64,000 nucleotides of DNA. Source: Neobittarella massiliensis (ex Bilen et al. 2018). Lineage in GTDB: Bacteria; Bacillota; Clostridia; Oscillospirales; Ruminococcaceae. The notes below the pieces were generated by a model. That model was not told where the DNA came from and made no database searches. It worked only from the letters and a program-made list of their open reading frames with translations. Every line of letters starts with the position of its first letter. Within the stretch, counting starts at the first letter, position 1. The translations under genes were made by a program, and so were the position numbers. This document shows positions 52,189 through 59,846 of the stretch, piece after piece. The DNA lies in contig NZ_OKQO01000001.1 of assembly GCF_900289145.1 (NCBI RefSeq), positions 496,001-560,000 on the forward strand, written 5' to 3'.

Positions 52189-53974
52189 GCTCTACTAACC
52201 TCCTTGTGATTTCGGCAAAATCATTATCTATCACAGCGTTTCCATCAACAATTACAGGGTCTCCGTTTTCATCTCGTACATAAATTTCTTTTCCTCTTCT
52301 ATCGTGACCACATGTTTTAGCAATCGCCATAAATGTATCGAAAGTCTGAGGAAGTCCTTCTCTTTTCTTCTTTTTCAAAATGAGAAGAGACGTTTTTGTG
52401 TCGGTAGATGGTAAAAAGGATTCAACAGGGCAGTCGATGATGGCGACAACATCAGCATTATTTAGAATATATTGACGCACATATTCCAATCCATTATTTC
52501 CTAAAATTCCGTCAGGAAGAACTATGGCCATACGACCACCTGGTTTTAATAAATCCAAACAACGCTCAATAAAGAGAATATCAGGAGTTCTGCTCTCATC
52601 AACCTTCTTAGTTTCAATCCAAGTATCATCTTTCCCTTTTTCCCACTTATGGCCAAGGTGATAGTGTTCTAAGATTTTTTTATCATCAATTACACATTTT
52701 TTACCGAAGGGCGGATTAGTCATTATAATATCAATTTTGCCCTTAGCGATTTTATTGGTAATTTTACTCGGCCACTGTTCAAACGGTGTTAATGAGTCAA
52801 AATGGAAAATACCTGTATGCCCATCATCATTGAGTACCATATTCATTTTTGCTACTCGTGACAAATCGGGATTAAAGTCAATACCACGAATATACTTATC
52901 TGCATACTCTCTAAATAATCCAACGACATTCAGTGTTGGACGTTTTTTATGCAGTTCTTCATATTGTTGGCGGATGTTTTTTAGTGCCATAACCAAGAAG
53001 CCGCCAGAGCCACAGGCAGGATCGCATACCGTTTCATCAATTTTAGGCATTATAGCTTCAGTGGCCATAGAAACAATTTCTCTTGGAGTAAAGAACTCGC
53101 CATGTTCACCACGAAGATTTGCACCTACAAATGTTTCAAATGCAACCCCCTTGATGTCCACATTTGTGTCCAAGAGAGAATACTTTTGCAATTCCGCAAT
53201 TGCAAAGCAAAGACATCTGTCATTTAATTGAATTTCATCGCTTGTTTCAAAAATGTTGTCCTCTTGAAAGCGAAGTTTAACTTTTACAAATAATTTATCT
53301 ATACGTTCTCGAACATTGCTAAGACCATCTTGTGTCTTTTGTTCTTGGGGCGTGACATAAAATTCACATTTTTCGGTAAACAAATCCTTCTCATCTTCAA
53401 TTTTACAAAAAAGGATTTTTAATATTTCCGAAAAACGCTTGTCCTGCGTTAATCCTTGATTACTAAAAAAGTAATTGTTACAACGCTTAAAAACGCCTTT
53501 TAAGTCTGTGCATTTTACCAAATCAGACTTATTATACTTACCGATTGAATCGACACTTTCTTTGTATTTGGGAATATCTGGAAGTTCGGTATAACGATTA
53601 GATCGGGTAGCATCTTTATAGTAGAACAAAATGCCGTCACCATTTGTCCACGTACCAAAACTGGCAGTAGTCGCAGACATATAGCTCCACAGCTGATCTA
53701 CACCCTCTTTTTCATCTTTTTTCTTTGTTTCGACAATCCAATAAATATTGTCTTGTGACTTTTCTTCAGTATTAAAGACAACGATGTCACATCTTTTATC
53801 TGTTGAGCCTACCTTGATAGGATATTCAACATCAATATGACTCTTTGGATATTTATATACATCCAAAAGAATACGGCAGTATTCCTGACGTACATATTCT
53901 TCCGGTGTTTCTTTCCTCATTTTGCCGGTAATCAAGCACTTGATTTTACCTTCATCTACAATAATTTCTTGCAT
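52160..53974 (-). CDS. Fused nuclease-N6-adenine DNA methylase (BcgI A-like)
   Basis: Seen: 604 residues. N-terminal HSDR_N-type nuclease domain with a PD-(D/E)xK site (D63, E82-x-K84 in VETKKKD), then an N6-methylase: motif I DPACGSGGF (318-326) and motif IV NPPF (420-423). No helicase/HsdR motor gene is present. Known: BcgI-type IIB enzymes have nuclease and methylase in one subunit plus a separate specificity subunit. Inferred: a similar two-subunit restriction-modification system; a type I-like remnant is possible. SD GGAG lies in the end of the XRE gene (3-nt gap). Confidence 0.8.
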   Translation of the reverse strand: MQEIIVDEGKIKCLITGKMRKETPEEYVRQEYCRILLDVYKYPKSHIDVEYPIKVGSTDKRCDIVVFNTEEKSQDNIYWIVETKKKDEKEGVDQLWSYMSATTASFGTWTNGDGILFYYKDATRSNRYTELPDIPKYKESVDSIGKYNKSDLVKCTDLKGVFKRCNNYFFSNQGLTQDKRFSEILKILFCKIEDEKDLFTEKCEFYVTPQEQKTQDGLSNVRERIDKLFVKVKLRFQEDNIFETSDEIQLNDRCLCFAIAELQKYSLLDTNVDIKGVAFETFVGANLRGEHGEFFTPREIVSMATEAIMPKIDETVCDPACGSGGFLVMALKNIRQQYEELHKKRPTLNVVGLFREYADKYIRGIDFNPDLSRVAKMNMVLNDDGHTGIFHFDSLTPFEQWPSKITNKIAKGKIDIIMTNPPFGKKCVIDDKKILEHYHLGHKWEKGKDDTWIETKKVDESRTPDILFIERCLDLLKPGGRMAIVLPDGILGNNGLEYVRQYILNNADVVAIIDCPVESFLPSTDTKTSLLILKKKKREGLPQTFDTFMAIAKTCGHDRRGKEIYVRDENGDPVIVDGNAVIDNDFAEITRRLVEHVKTRSIYN

Positions 53975-53977
53975 TAT

Positions 53978-54196
53978 TTAATTCTCCTTAATATTGTCAG
54001 GGATAAAGTACAGCACTTCACCAACTTCACAGTTTAGTGCAAAACATATTTTCTCTATGCTTTCCAGCGAAACATACTCGTTTCTCTTTAGGCGAGTTAT
54101 AATATTTGCACTAACTCCAGCCATATCTTTTAATTGAGTATTAGAAATCTTTTTGTCGATCATCAAGTGAAATAATCTATCATAAGAAACTGCCAT
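53978..54196 (-). CDS. XRE-type helix-turn-helix regulator (controller-like)
   Basis: Seen: 72 residues, HTH of the Cro/C1 type (NTQLKDMAGVSANIITRLKRNEYVSLESIEKICFALNCEVGEVLYF). ATG 54196 is 26 nt after the predicted transcription start; a frame start at 54217 is less likely. Known: small controller (C) proteins of restriction-modification systems look like this and bind their own promoter. Co-transcribed with the nuclease-methylase. Inferred: times the expression of the system. Confidence 0.8.
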   Translation of the reverse strand: MAVSYDRLFHLMIDKKISNTQLKDMAGVSANIITRLKRNEYVSLESIEKICFALNCEVGEVLYFIPDNIKEN

Positions 54197-54228
54197 ACCA
54201 TACCACCAGCCAATCACTAATTTTGCTT

Positions 54229-54257
54229 ATAATATCACGAAATCGTGATTATTTCAA
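54229..54257 (-). promoter_or_regulatory. Promoter with operator inside its spacer (XRE-methylase operon)
   Basis: Seen on the minus strand: TTGAAA (54257-54252), 17-nt spacer, TATTAT (54234-54229). A 16-bp palindrome ATCACGA-AA-TCGTGAT (54234-54249) lies in the spacer. Confidence 0.8.
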
Positions 54258-54273
54258 GCCTTTTCACACAACA

Positions 54274-54301
54274 ATCCCCCCTCGAATCATCGAAGGGGGA
54301 T
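54274..54301. terminator. Hairpin near the inner attachment repeat
   Basis: Seen: a stem with two ends of five C/G and inner TCGA/TCGA, 4-nt loop, followed by a weak T-rich stretch on the plus strand. Function as a terminator is doubtful. Confidence 0.4.
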
Positions 54302-54365
54302 ATTTTATCTATTAGCTTCTTTCTCGGTTGTCTTTCCTTTGTGCCTGGAAAAATATAACCACAGA

Positions 54366-54377
54366 TTATTCCCACTC
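54366..54377. repeat. Internal attachment-like repeat
   Basis: Seen: TTATTCCCACTC. On the minus strand it reads Lys-Glu-Trp-Glu-stop, like the guaA end. Marks the possible junction of two elements. The surrounding 54378-54676 has no supportable gene. Confidence 0.65.
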
Positions 54378-54520
54378 TTTTACGATTATCTCCAACCCCT
54401 TATTTTAGAGGCTTTTTCCTACATAAAACACCGTTTTTAAGGGCGTTTTTCTCTGTCTTATTCTGTCTATCCTCTTTCGTGTTGCAGAAAGTGTTGCAAA
54501 ATAGTCAATGGAATAATACT

Positions 54521-54530
54521 AAGTGGCTTT
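54521..54530 (-). repeat. AAAGCCACTT repeat, copy 2 (minus strand)
   Basis: Seen: AAGTGGCTTT on the plus strand, followed by GTCGCC; the minus-strand copy continues AG like copy 3. Inverted relative to the other two. Confidence 0.45.
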
Positions 54531-54676
54531 GTCGCCTACTTATATGAGATTATTGGTGCATCGTATAAGAAGTTACGCTTTCACTAAACATCTCTATTAA
54601 ATCAAGAAAACATAAGTAAATCAACAATAACATATGGCGTAATAGAATAGTCCAATATCCAAAGCAATTACTATGC

Positions 54677-55513
54677 TTAGAAATTCTTTTCGTCTTCGTT
54701 TTTTGGATTATTTTGAAAACGCAAAACCCAATCGTTAAACGCCTGATTAGTTCCATCATATTTTGATTTTTGAATCGCCATCGATATTTGTACTATATCA
54801 CTTTGATATCCTACTAATTGTGATGTAATAGGTCTTTCGATGTATTGTACTTTATCAGAAAAACTATGAGAGGCCATTAATAACGATTTATCTTTAATGG
54901 AACTATACATTTCTTGATAGTCATCCTTCATGCTCTTAATTACTGCATCGAATTGTTCTATACGTTTTTTCGTATGTATCGTTAATGATGCAAGCATAAG
55001 CAATTCGTATCTTTCCACTTTTGCAATCAATATTGGATTTAATTGAGGCACAATTTTGGTAATTCCTTTTAATTCAGGAGGAATATTTTTTTCTGCTGCT
55101 TCTTTTGCAGCGACCATTAACGACTGAGAGTTATGGAATGTCCAATTTCTAACATCAAGTAGTTCATTGAGAATCTCTGTAATTTCATCCGAAAGAGGCG
55201 TTAATATATAACTTTTCTTTTCAAGCAATTTTCGTAGATCTTTATATGAGAATGAACTACTTTGATGATCGGCAGATAATTTCAAGATTTCATGTTGTCT
55301 GTATAAAAGTTTGTCGTTGATATCGTCATAATCTTTCGCAGCAATGTATTCAGTATCACAGTTTTCTAATAATGCATTAGCCTCATTAGAATATTCCTTA
55401 TATTTTTCATAATGAACCAATGCTCCAGAGATTAACGATCCTAAAGCAATACACGCATCTTGAACGCTATCAATGCTAAACTGCTTGAAATGTTGCTTTG
55501 AACCACTTGACAT
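54677..55513 (-). CDS. Third gene of the Gabija-type operon; predicted HEPN-like protein
   Basis: Seen: 278 residues, almost all helical, no signal peptide or membrane segment. Near residue 122-127 is DVRNWTFHNS, an R-N-x3-H motif (R122, H127) as found in HEPN ribonucleases and toxins. Known: HEPN proteins often act as RNA-cutting effectors in abortive-infection systems; the fold assignment here is by motif only. Start: ATG 55513 with AAAGGAG nine bases upstream; a TTG two codons before is possible. 42 nt after the helicase gene. Inferred: added effector or accessory of the defence operon. I could not name a family. Confidence 0.6.
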   Translation of the reverse strand: MSSGSKQHFKQFSIDSVQDACIALGSLISGALVHYEKYKEYSNEANALLENCDTEYIAAKDYDDINDKLLYRQHEILKLSADHQSSSFSYKDLRKLLEKKSYILTPLSDEITEILNELLDVRNWTFHNSQSLMVAAKEAAEKNIPPELKGITKIVPQLNPILIAKVERYELLMLASLTIHTKKRIEQFDAVIKSMKDDYQEMYSSIKDKSLLMASHSFSDKVQYIERPITSQLVGYQSDIVQISMAIQKSKYDGTNQAFNDWVLRFQNNPKNEDEKNF

Positions 55514-55555
55514 ACTCAATTACTCCTTTGTTTTCATCATATATAAGGCCTTATT

Positions 55556-56785
55556 TTATGTGGCTAAACTATCATTTATAAACTTATATGCTGGTAAAAC
55601 TTTATCAGCAACTTGAATTTTCACGGACTTAAACATTGCGTTTTCTTTAGGTTTGTCTACCGCAAAGATTACACTATATTTTGCCCTTGTGCATGCCACG
55701 TAAAATTTGGCTCTAGTTTGATTTGAAGTGATTTTTGTTTGTTTTTCTAGAAATGGTAGAGTTGTGCTAACAGGAACAATTACTACTCGTTCGTACGTTG
55801 CACCTTTGGCGCCACCATAATTGAAAACGTCGCAGCTGTGATGAAAAGCTATCTTTGCTTTTTTGTCGTATCGCAATATTGTAGGATGATAATGCTCACA
55901 GTATTGGCTAAGATATTTGATGTCCATTATATAAACACCTGTATTATCCACTGGATCAATGCCGTCTATATTTCCATCTGGTTCAACAATCGCTTCCGTA
56001 TCACCGTGTATTGTGTTAACAAAGTCACAAATTTCGTGATTAAATCTTCTTGTGGTATTTGCGTATGAAGTAATGCATATCCCATTCTTCTCAAGTTCCT
56101 GAAAATACTTTCGAATGTTCTCATCTCTATACTGACTGTTTTTGGGCGAATTGTTTGTTCTATAGGTAGATTGTTTGTAGTCACCTACGCATGTTATCAG
56201 GAGTTTCGACTCAAATAGGAGACGAATAATTTCTAGATCCCAACCAGCATAGTCTTGAAGCTCATCTATAAATATGTGAGAATAGATTTCTTCCATTCGA
56301 CTAATTGCTTTTCCATTAGAATGATTATTACATAGATATGCCAAATGGCTCACCCTGTCAGGGATGACATCACCACACCGATTTACAAAGTATTGTACAT
56401 GATTTTGGTTGTACCATCTGGGCGGTGGATCTGTATCATAAAACGCAATGGAACTCACAAAATTCTCTGGAAATGTCACAGAGAATTCTTGTTTGTAACG
56501 CTTCTCTTTAAGATGGAGTGAACATTGATATGGTTTAATGTAATCTGAAAGCAAAAAGCTATACCAAGACTTAAATATTACCCTTTCATCCAAAATGCCG
56601 CCATTCTGTTTTCTGTATTCACTTTCTAAAGAACGAATGCCTTCATTTGTATATGACAGCAACAGAACATATTTATTACCATTTTCTACCGCTGTTCTTG
56701 CTTTAGCACACAAAGAATATGTTTTTCCGTTACCTGCGGCGGCAAATATTACTTGGTTATCCATCTGAATCAACCTTGTTTTCAT
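55556..56785 (-). CDS. gajB: UvrD/PcrA-like helicase (GajB-type)
   Basis: Seen: 409 residues. Walker A AAAGNGKT (18-22), motif II IFIDELQDYAG, motif III VGDYKQSTYR, motif VI VACTRAKY. Shorter than the usual GajB (about 490 residues in the prototype I know). Known: GajA+GajB make the Gabija anti-phage system, where GajB senses or processes DNA/nucleotides. Start: ATG 56785 sits too close to its ribosome site; ATG 56764 (8th codon) with AAGGTTG is an alternative. Overlaps gajA. Confidence 0.78.
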   Translation of the reverse strand: MKTRLIQMDNQVIFAAAGNGKTYSLCAKARTAVENGNKYVLLLSYTNEGIRSLESEYRKQNGGILDERVIFKSWYSFLLSDYIKPYQCSLHLKEKRYKQEFSVTFPENFVSSIAFYDTDPPPRWYNQNHVQYFVNRCGDVIPDRVSHLAYLCNNHSNGKAISRMEEIYSHIFIDELQDYAGWDLEIIRLLFESKLLITCVGDYKQSTYRTNNSPKNSQYRDENIRKYFQELEKNGICITSYANTTRRFNHEICDFVNTIHGDTEAIVEPDGNIDGIDPVDNTGVYIMDIKYLSQYCEHYHPTILRYDKKAKIAFHHSCDVFNYGGAKGATYERVVIVPVSTTLPFLEKQTKITSNQTRAKFYVACTRAKYSVIFAVDKPKENAMFKSVKIQVADKVLPAYKFINDSLAT

Positions 56786-58397
56786 TCCTCACACCAATGG
56801 CTTCTAAGATATATTGAGGGTATTTTATCTTCTGATTACTAGTAAAAACTCGCATACTCCAATCAGTTTTGTTTCCTATCATAAAGCTTTTTATGCTTTC
56901 TGCGTCTCGGCTTTTGACATCTTTACCCAAATAAATGATTGATCTAAATGTTTCAAAGTCATTGATATTTACTGAAAGCACTGACGGTTCAAGTGTATTT
57001 AAGGCATTATCAGACTCCACACAAAGCGCAACCAGATCTCCATATTTTTTATATCGCTCTCTCACGGTATTAACATCACCATCATTATCAGTGACAACAA
57101 TCAGTGGCTTTCTTATTAGAGATGCGAGTTCACAATATCGCTGAAAAGCTAAACTATCAACTGCAACCACATCTATGCCATTTTCTATTGGCTGCTTTCC
57201 GAAATTATCAATATATGCTCTTTGAACAATTAACTCATCCGCAGGACCTTCAACCAATATTACATGATTTGCTAGCAGAATTCGTAGGGTGTTATAGCCT
57301 GGGAGTTTAAGAAAATAGTCGTATGTATCTCTGCTTAACATTTTGAACGGTGTGGTACTCTCATTCGCAACCAAGTGAAGGCATTGCAAACCGAGTTTGT
57401 TTGCAACAAAACTACTGTGGGTCGATATAAATAGCTGTTTCCCTGTGCTTTCCGACAATTTAGATATGAGAATAGACATGTTCGTATACGAAAGGTTATT
57501 CTCAGGCTCTTCGATGATTAAGATATCTACATCTGAATTTTGAAGCAGAAAAATCTCCGATTTAAACATGTTTTGAGTCCCAAAACCCGAATTCTCCAGC
57601 GGAATACCATCTAACGAAATGGTCATATCACCTTTCCATTCATCTATTCCACTTTCTCTTAGATTTAGGCTGACTTCTTTTCCGCCGAAACTGTGACTTT
57701 GCTGCAGCTTATCATTAAGCCGTCTCACTGCTTGATTCTCGGTAAATTCATGTCGATTTGCTCTATAAGCATGACGTAATTCGGTCAGGTCTTCTTCTGT
57801 GAGATATTCATTAATGCTGCCAGAAACAAAACGACTTAATACAGGACCATAATCCTTTTTTGTTGTATCTATACAAGCGACTTTCTTACCAGTTATCTGA
57901 GCGTAGTATTCTGGATTTGCAAAAGATCTAAAATTAACCTTGTAGTATTCTATCGGAATATCTTTAACTTTCCCATCTGTCAAGAGTTGCTTATATGCGG
58001 GAGCATATTGTGTATCAAATATAATTTCCACCTTAACACCTTCGGTGTCTTCGTGAAGTGAGTTATTCGTTCCTTTGAATTTTTTAATTGCAACTTCATC
58101 TTCTTCGGGAGCAGAAAAGTATGCCTCTATTTCAATCGTAGGTAAAACAGGCGTATTACCTGATCCAATAGCCTCTATAAAATTCTTACGAACTTTTGTA
58201 TTAAACCAATCAAGGTTAAGCCGATTGGCAATATTGCTGCCATTAATCCTCCCGGTTAATACCATCGCTAACGCTTCCAAGATTGTCGTTTTTCCAGAAT
58301 CATTTTCACCTACAAAAACATTCATGTTATCGTTCATTTCAATGGTCGTATTTTGGAACAATTTATAATTTATGATTTTGAGTTTTTTAATTCTCAT
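56757..58397 (-). CDS. gajA: OLD-family ATPase-TOPRIM nuclease (GajA-type)
   Basis: Seen: 546 residues. ABC-type ATPase with Walker A GENDSGKT (30-37), Walker B DILIIEEP (291-298) and switch His in STHSSFV (327); then a TOPRIM domain with LVEGPADE (E383, D387) and DNDGD (D437, D439). Known: class 2 OLD proteins with an adjacent UvrD helicase are Gabija; GajA is a sequence-specific endonuclease normally held inactive by nucleotides. AAAAAGGAG precedes ATG. First gene of a three-gene operon whose promoter is at 58493, with a hairpin and T-run between. Confidence 0.82.
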   Translation of the reverse strand: MRIKKLKIINYKLFQNTTIEMNDNMNVFVGENDSGKTTILEALAMVLTGRINGSNIANRLNLDWFNTKVRKNFIEAIGSGNTPVLPTIEIEAYFSAPEEDEVAIKKFKGTNNSLHEDTEGVKVEIIFDTQYAPAYKQLLTDGKVKDIPIEYYKVNFRSFANPEYYAQITGKKVACIDTTKKDYGPVLSRFVSGSINEYLTEEDLTELRHAYRANRHEFTENQAVRRLNDKLQQSHSFGGKEVSLNLRESGIDEWKGDMTISLDGIPLENSGFGTQNMFKSEIFLLQNSDVDILIIEEPENNLSYTNMSILISKLSESTGKQLFISTHSSFVANKLGLQCLHLVANESTTPFKMLSRDTYDYFLKLPGYNTLRILLANHVILVEGPADELIVQRAYIDNFGKQPIENGIDVVAVDSLAFQRYCELASLIRKPLIVVTDNDGDVNTVRERYKKYGDLVALCVESDNALNTLEPSVLSVNINDFETFRSIIYLGKDVKSRDAESIKSFMIGNKTDWSMRVFTSNQKIKYPQYILEAIGVRNENKVDSDG

Positions 58398-58433
58398 ATG
58401 TATACTCCTTTTTGGAAATTCTGAAAAAACAAA

Positions 58434-58461
58434 AACCGCATGGAATCTCTTCCATACGGTT
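58434..58461 (-). terminator. Terminator in the gajA leader
   Basis: Seen: 11-bp stem (with one mismatch) around a 4-nt loop, with a long T-run on the minus strand. It lies between the promoter (58493-58521) and gajA (starts at 58397); it also follows the integrase. Confidence 0.75.
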
Positions 58462-58492
58462 GACTTGGCAGGGCAAAGCCCACCATTAATAA

Positions 58493-58521
58493 ATTATAAC
58501 ACAAAATCTGGTATTTTTCAA
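58493..58521 (-). promoter_or_regulatory. Promoter of the Gabija-type operon
   Basis: Seen on the minus strand: TTGAAA (58521-58516), 17-nt spacer, TATAAT (58498-58493) with an extended -10 TG. Sits just after the integrase stop codon. Confidence 0.85.
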
Positions 58522-58529
58522 CGTAACTA

Positions 58530-59600
58530 CTATATAGTCACCATATTATCAAGTTTTGATGCCACTTCCTGTTGCGTAGATGGAAACACATGAGCATATC
58601 GATAAGTAATATCAATGCTCTCGTGTCCAACACGGTCGGCAATAGCAACGGCATTGCAACCCATGTCAATAAGCAGCGAAATATGCGAGTGTCTGATACC
58701 ATGAATTTTAATTTTCTTTACACCGCTGACAGTACAACCACGCTGCATCTCATGGTGTAGGAAAGATTTTGTAAATGGGAATATTCGTTCATCTTCAGCA
58801 ATATCTTTTAACCCAAACAAATATTGCTGAATTTCTTCGGACAGAAAATCTGATAGTAGAACTCGTCTTATACTTTTATCTGTTTTTGGCGGCGTTATAA
58901 TATCCTCTCCGCCAATGCGCTGATAAGATTTCGTTATACTTACAATCTTATGCTTAAAGTCAAAATCGCTTGGCGTTAGTGCCAATAATTCACCTAATCG
59001 CAAACCGCACCAATAAAGTATTTCAAATGCGATAAATGATACAGGACGATCTTTAATTGCGTTAGAAAATTGTTGATACTCCTCTTTTGTCCAAATGAGA
59101 ACTTCGCCTGCTTTTTCTTTTCCCATGTTACCGGCTATGGCGGCAGGATTCTCAGATAACCCGTAAAATCGTACTGCATGATTGAATACTGCACTTAGCT
59201 GATTATGAATAGTTTTAAGATACATAGGCGAATACGGCATACCATTTTCATCTTTGAAATCAATCATTGTATTTTGCCAACGCAGTACATCGATTGGCTT
59301 GATATCGCAAATTCGATAGTTGCCAAAGTAAGGAAGAATCTTTTTCTTTATAATCATTTCTTTTGTATACCATGTATTTTCTCTTAATCGATTTTGCAAA
59401 TTGTTTTTATACAACTCATAGAATGATTCAAATGTCATTTCCAAATTCCCATCATTTTTAGCGATAAATTGTCGTTCCCATGCCAATGCTTCCCGTTTTG
59501 TAGAAAATCCTCGTTTCATTTTTCGTTTTGTTTCTCCTGCCCAGTTTTTGTATCGAGCAGAAGCAAACCATGTTCCGTTTTTGTCTTTGTAAGCTCCCAT
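58530..59600 (-). CDS. int: Tyrosine-type site-specific recombinase (integrase)
   Basis: Seen: 356 residues. N-terminal Arm-DNA-binding-like GAYKDKNGTWFASARYKNWAGETKRKMKRGFSTKREA, core-binding domain, and catalytic domain with R (WCGLRLGELLAL), H-x-x-R (HGIRHSH), H (GHESIDITYRYAHVF) and the nucleophile Tyr close by. Known: Tn916/phage-type integrase that inserts elements at guaA or tRNA ends. ATG 59600 follows AGGAGG; a frame start at 59675 has no such site. No excisionase was seen. Confidence 0.93.
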   Translation of the reverse strand: MGAYKDKNGTWFASARYKNWAGETKRKMKRGFSTKREALAWERQFIAKNDGNLEMTFESFYELYKNNLQNRLRENTWYTKEMIIKKKILPYFGNYRICDIKPIDVLRWQNTMIDFKDENGMPYSPMYLKTIHNQLSAVFNHAVRFYGLSENPAAIAGNMGKEKAGEVLIWTKEEYQQFSNAIKDRPVSFIAFEILYWCGLRLGELLALTPSDFDFKHKIVSITKSYQRIGGEDIITPPKTDKSIRRVLLSDFLSEEIQQYLFGLKDIAEDERIFPFTKSFLHHEMQRGCTVSGVKKIKIHGIRHSHISLLIDMGCNAVAIADRVGHESIDITYRYAHVFPSTQQEVASKLDNMVTI

Positions 59601-59655
59601 AATAGCCTCCTGAATATAATAATTGAATCCAATCATTATATCAAAGCAGAACAAA

Positions 59656-59691
59656 AACCTCTCAGCATTGCTCATGCAATACTGAGAGGTT
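59656..59691 (-). terminator. Hairpin upstream of the integrase
   Basis: Seen: 10-bp stem plus a 5-bp inner stem, T-run on the minus strand. Between the guaA end and the integrase; would stop read-through from guaA. No clear integrase promoter found in 59601-59832. Confidence 0.65.
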
Positions 59692-59696
59692 ACTTA

Positions 59697-59706
59697 AAAG
59701 CCACTT
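59697..59706 (+). repeat. AAAGCCACTT repeat, copy 3
   Basis: Seen: AAAGCCACTT-ag-AACTAT, beside the integrase end. Confidence 0.45.
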
Positions 59707-59832
59707 AGAACTATTTACTTTTTGTTTCAAAACGGTATCACCTCAAAAAAGAGGATAATACATAGAATATGAATAACCATGATAAAATCAGTGGTTTTCA
59801 AATAATATAGATACTCTGTAGAACTTTGACCT

Positions 59833-59846
59833 TTACTCCCACTCAA
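59833..59846. repeat. Right attachment-site repeat (attR) in guaA
   Basis: Seen: TTACTCCCACTCAA, the last codons of guaA (Ile-Glu-Trp-Glu-stop). Confidence 0.75.

Larger units (their letters stand above)
50180..59846. mobile_element. Composite genomic island integrated in the 3' end of guaA
   Basis: Seen: AT-rich block between two GC-rich regions, bounded by copies of the guaA 3' terminus (50180, 59833), with a third copy at 54366. A tyrosine integrase next to guaA is in the usual position. Cargo: TnpV, an XRE regulator, a nuclease-methylase/specificity pair, and an OLD-UvrD-third gene operon. Known: the guaA 3' end is a recurrent integration site. Inferred: two accreted elements (50180-54377 without and 54366-59846 with integrase). 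Confidence 0.8.

Noticed and set aside
54550-54759. 69-residue open frame below the HEPN-like gene
   Set aside because: Overlaps the end of that gene in another frame on the same strand, no ribosome site.
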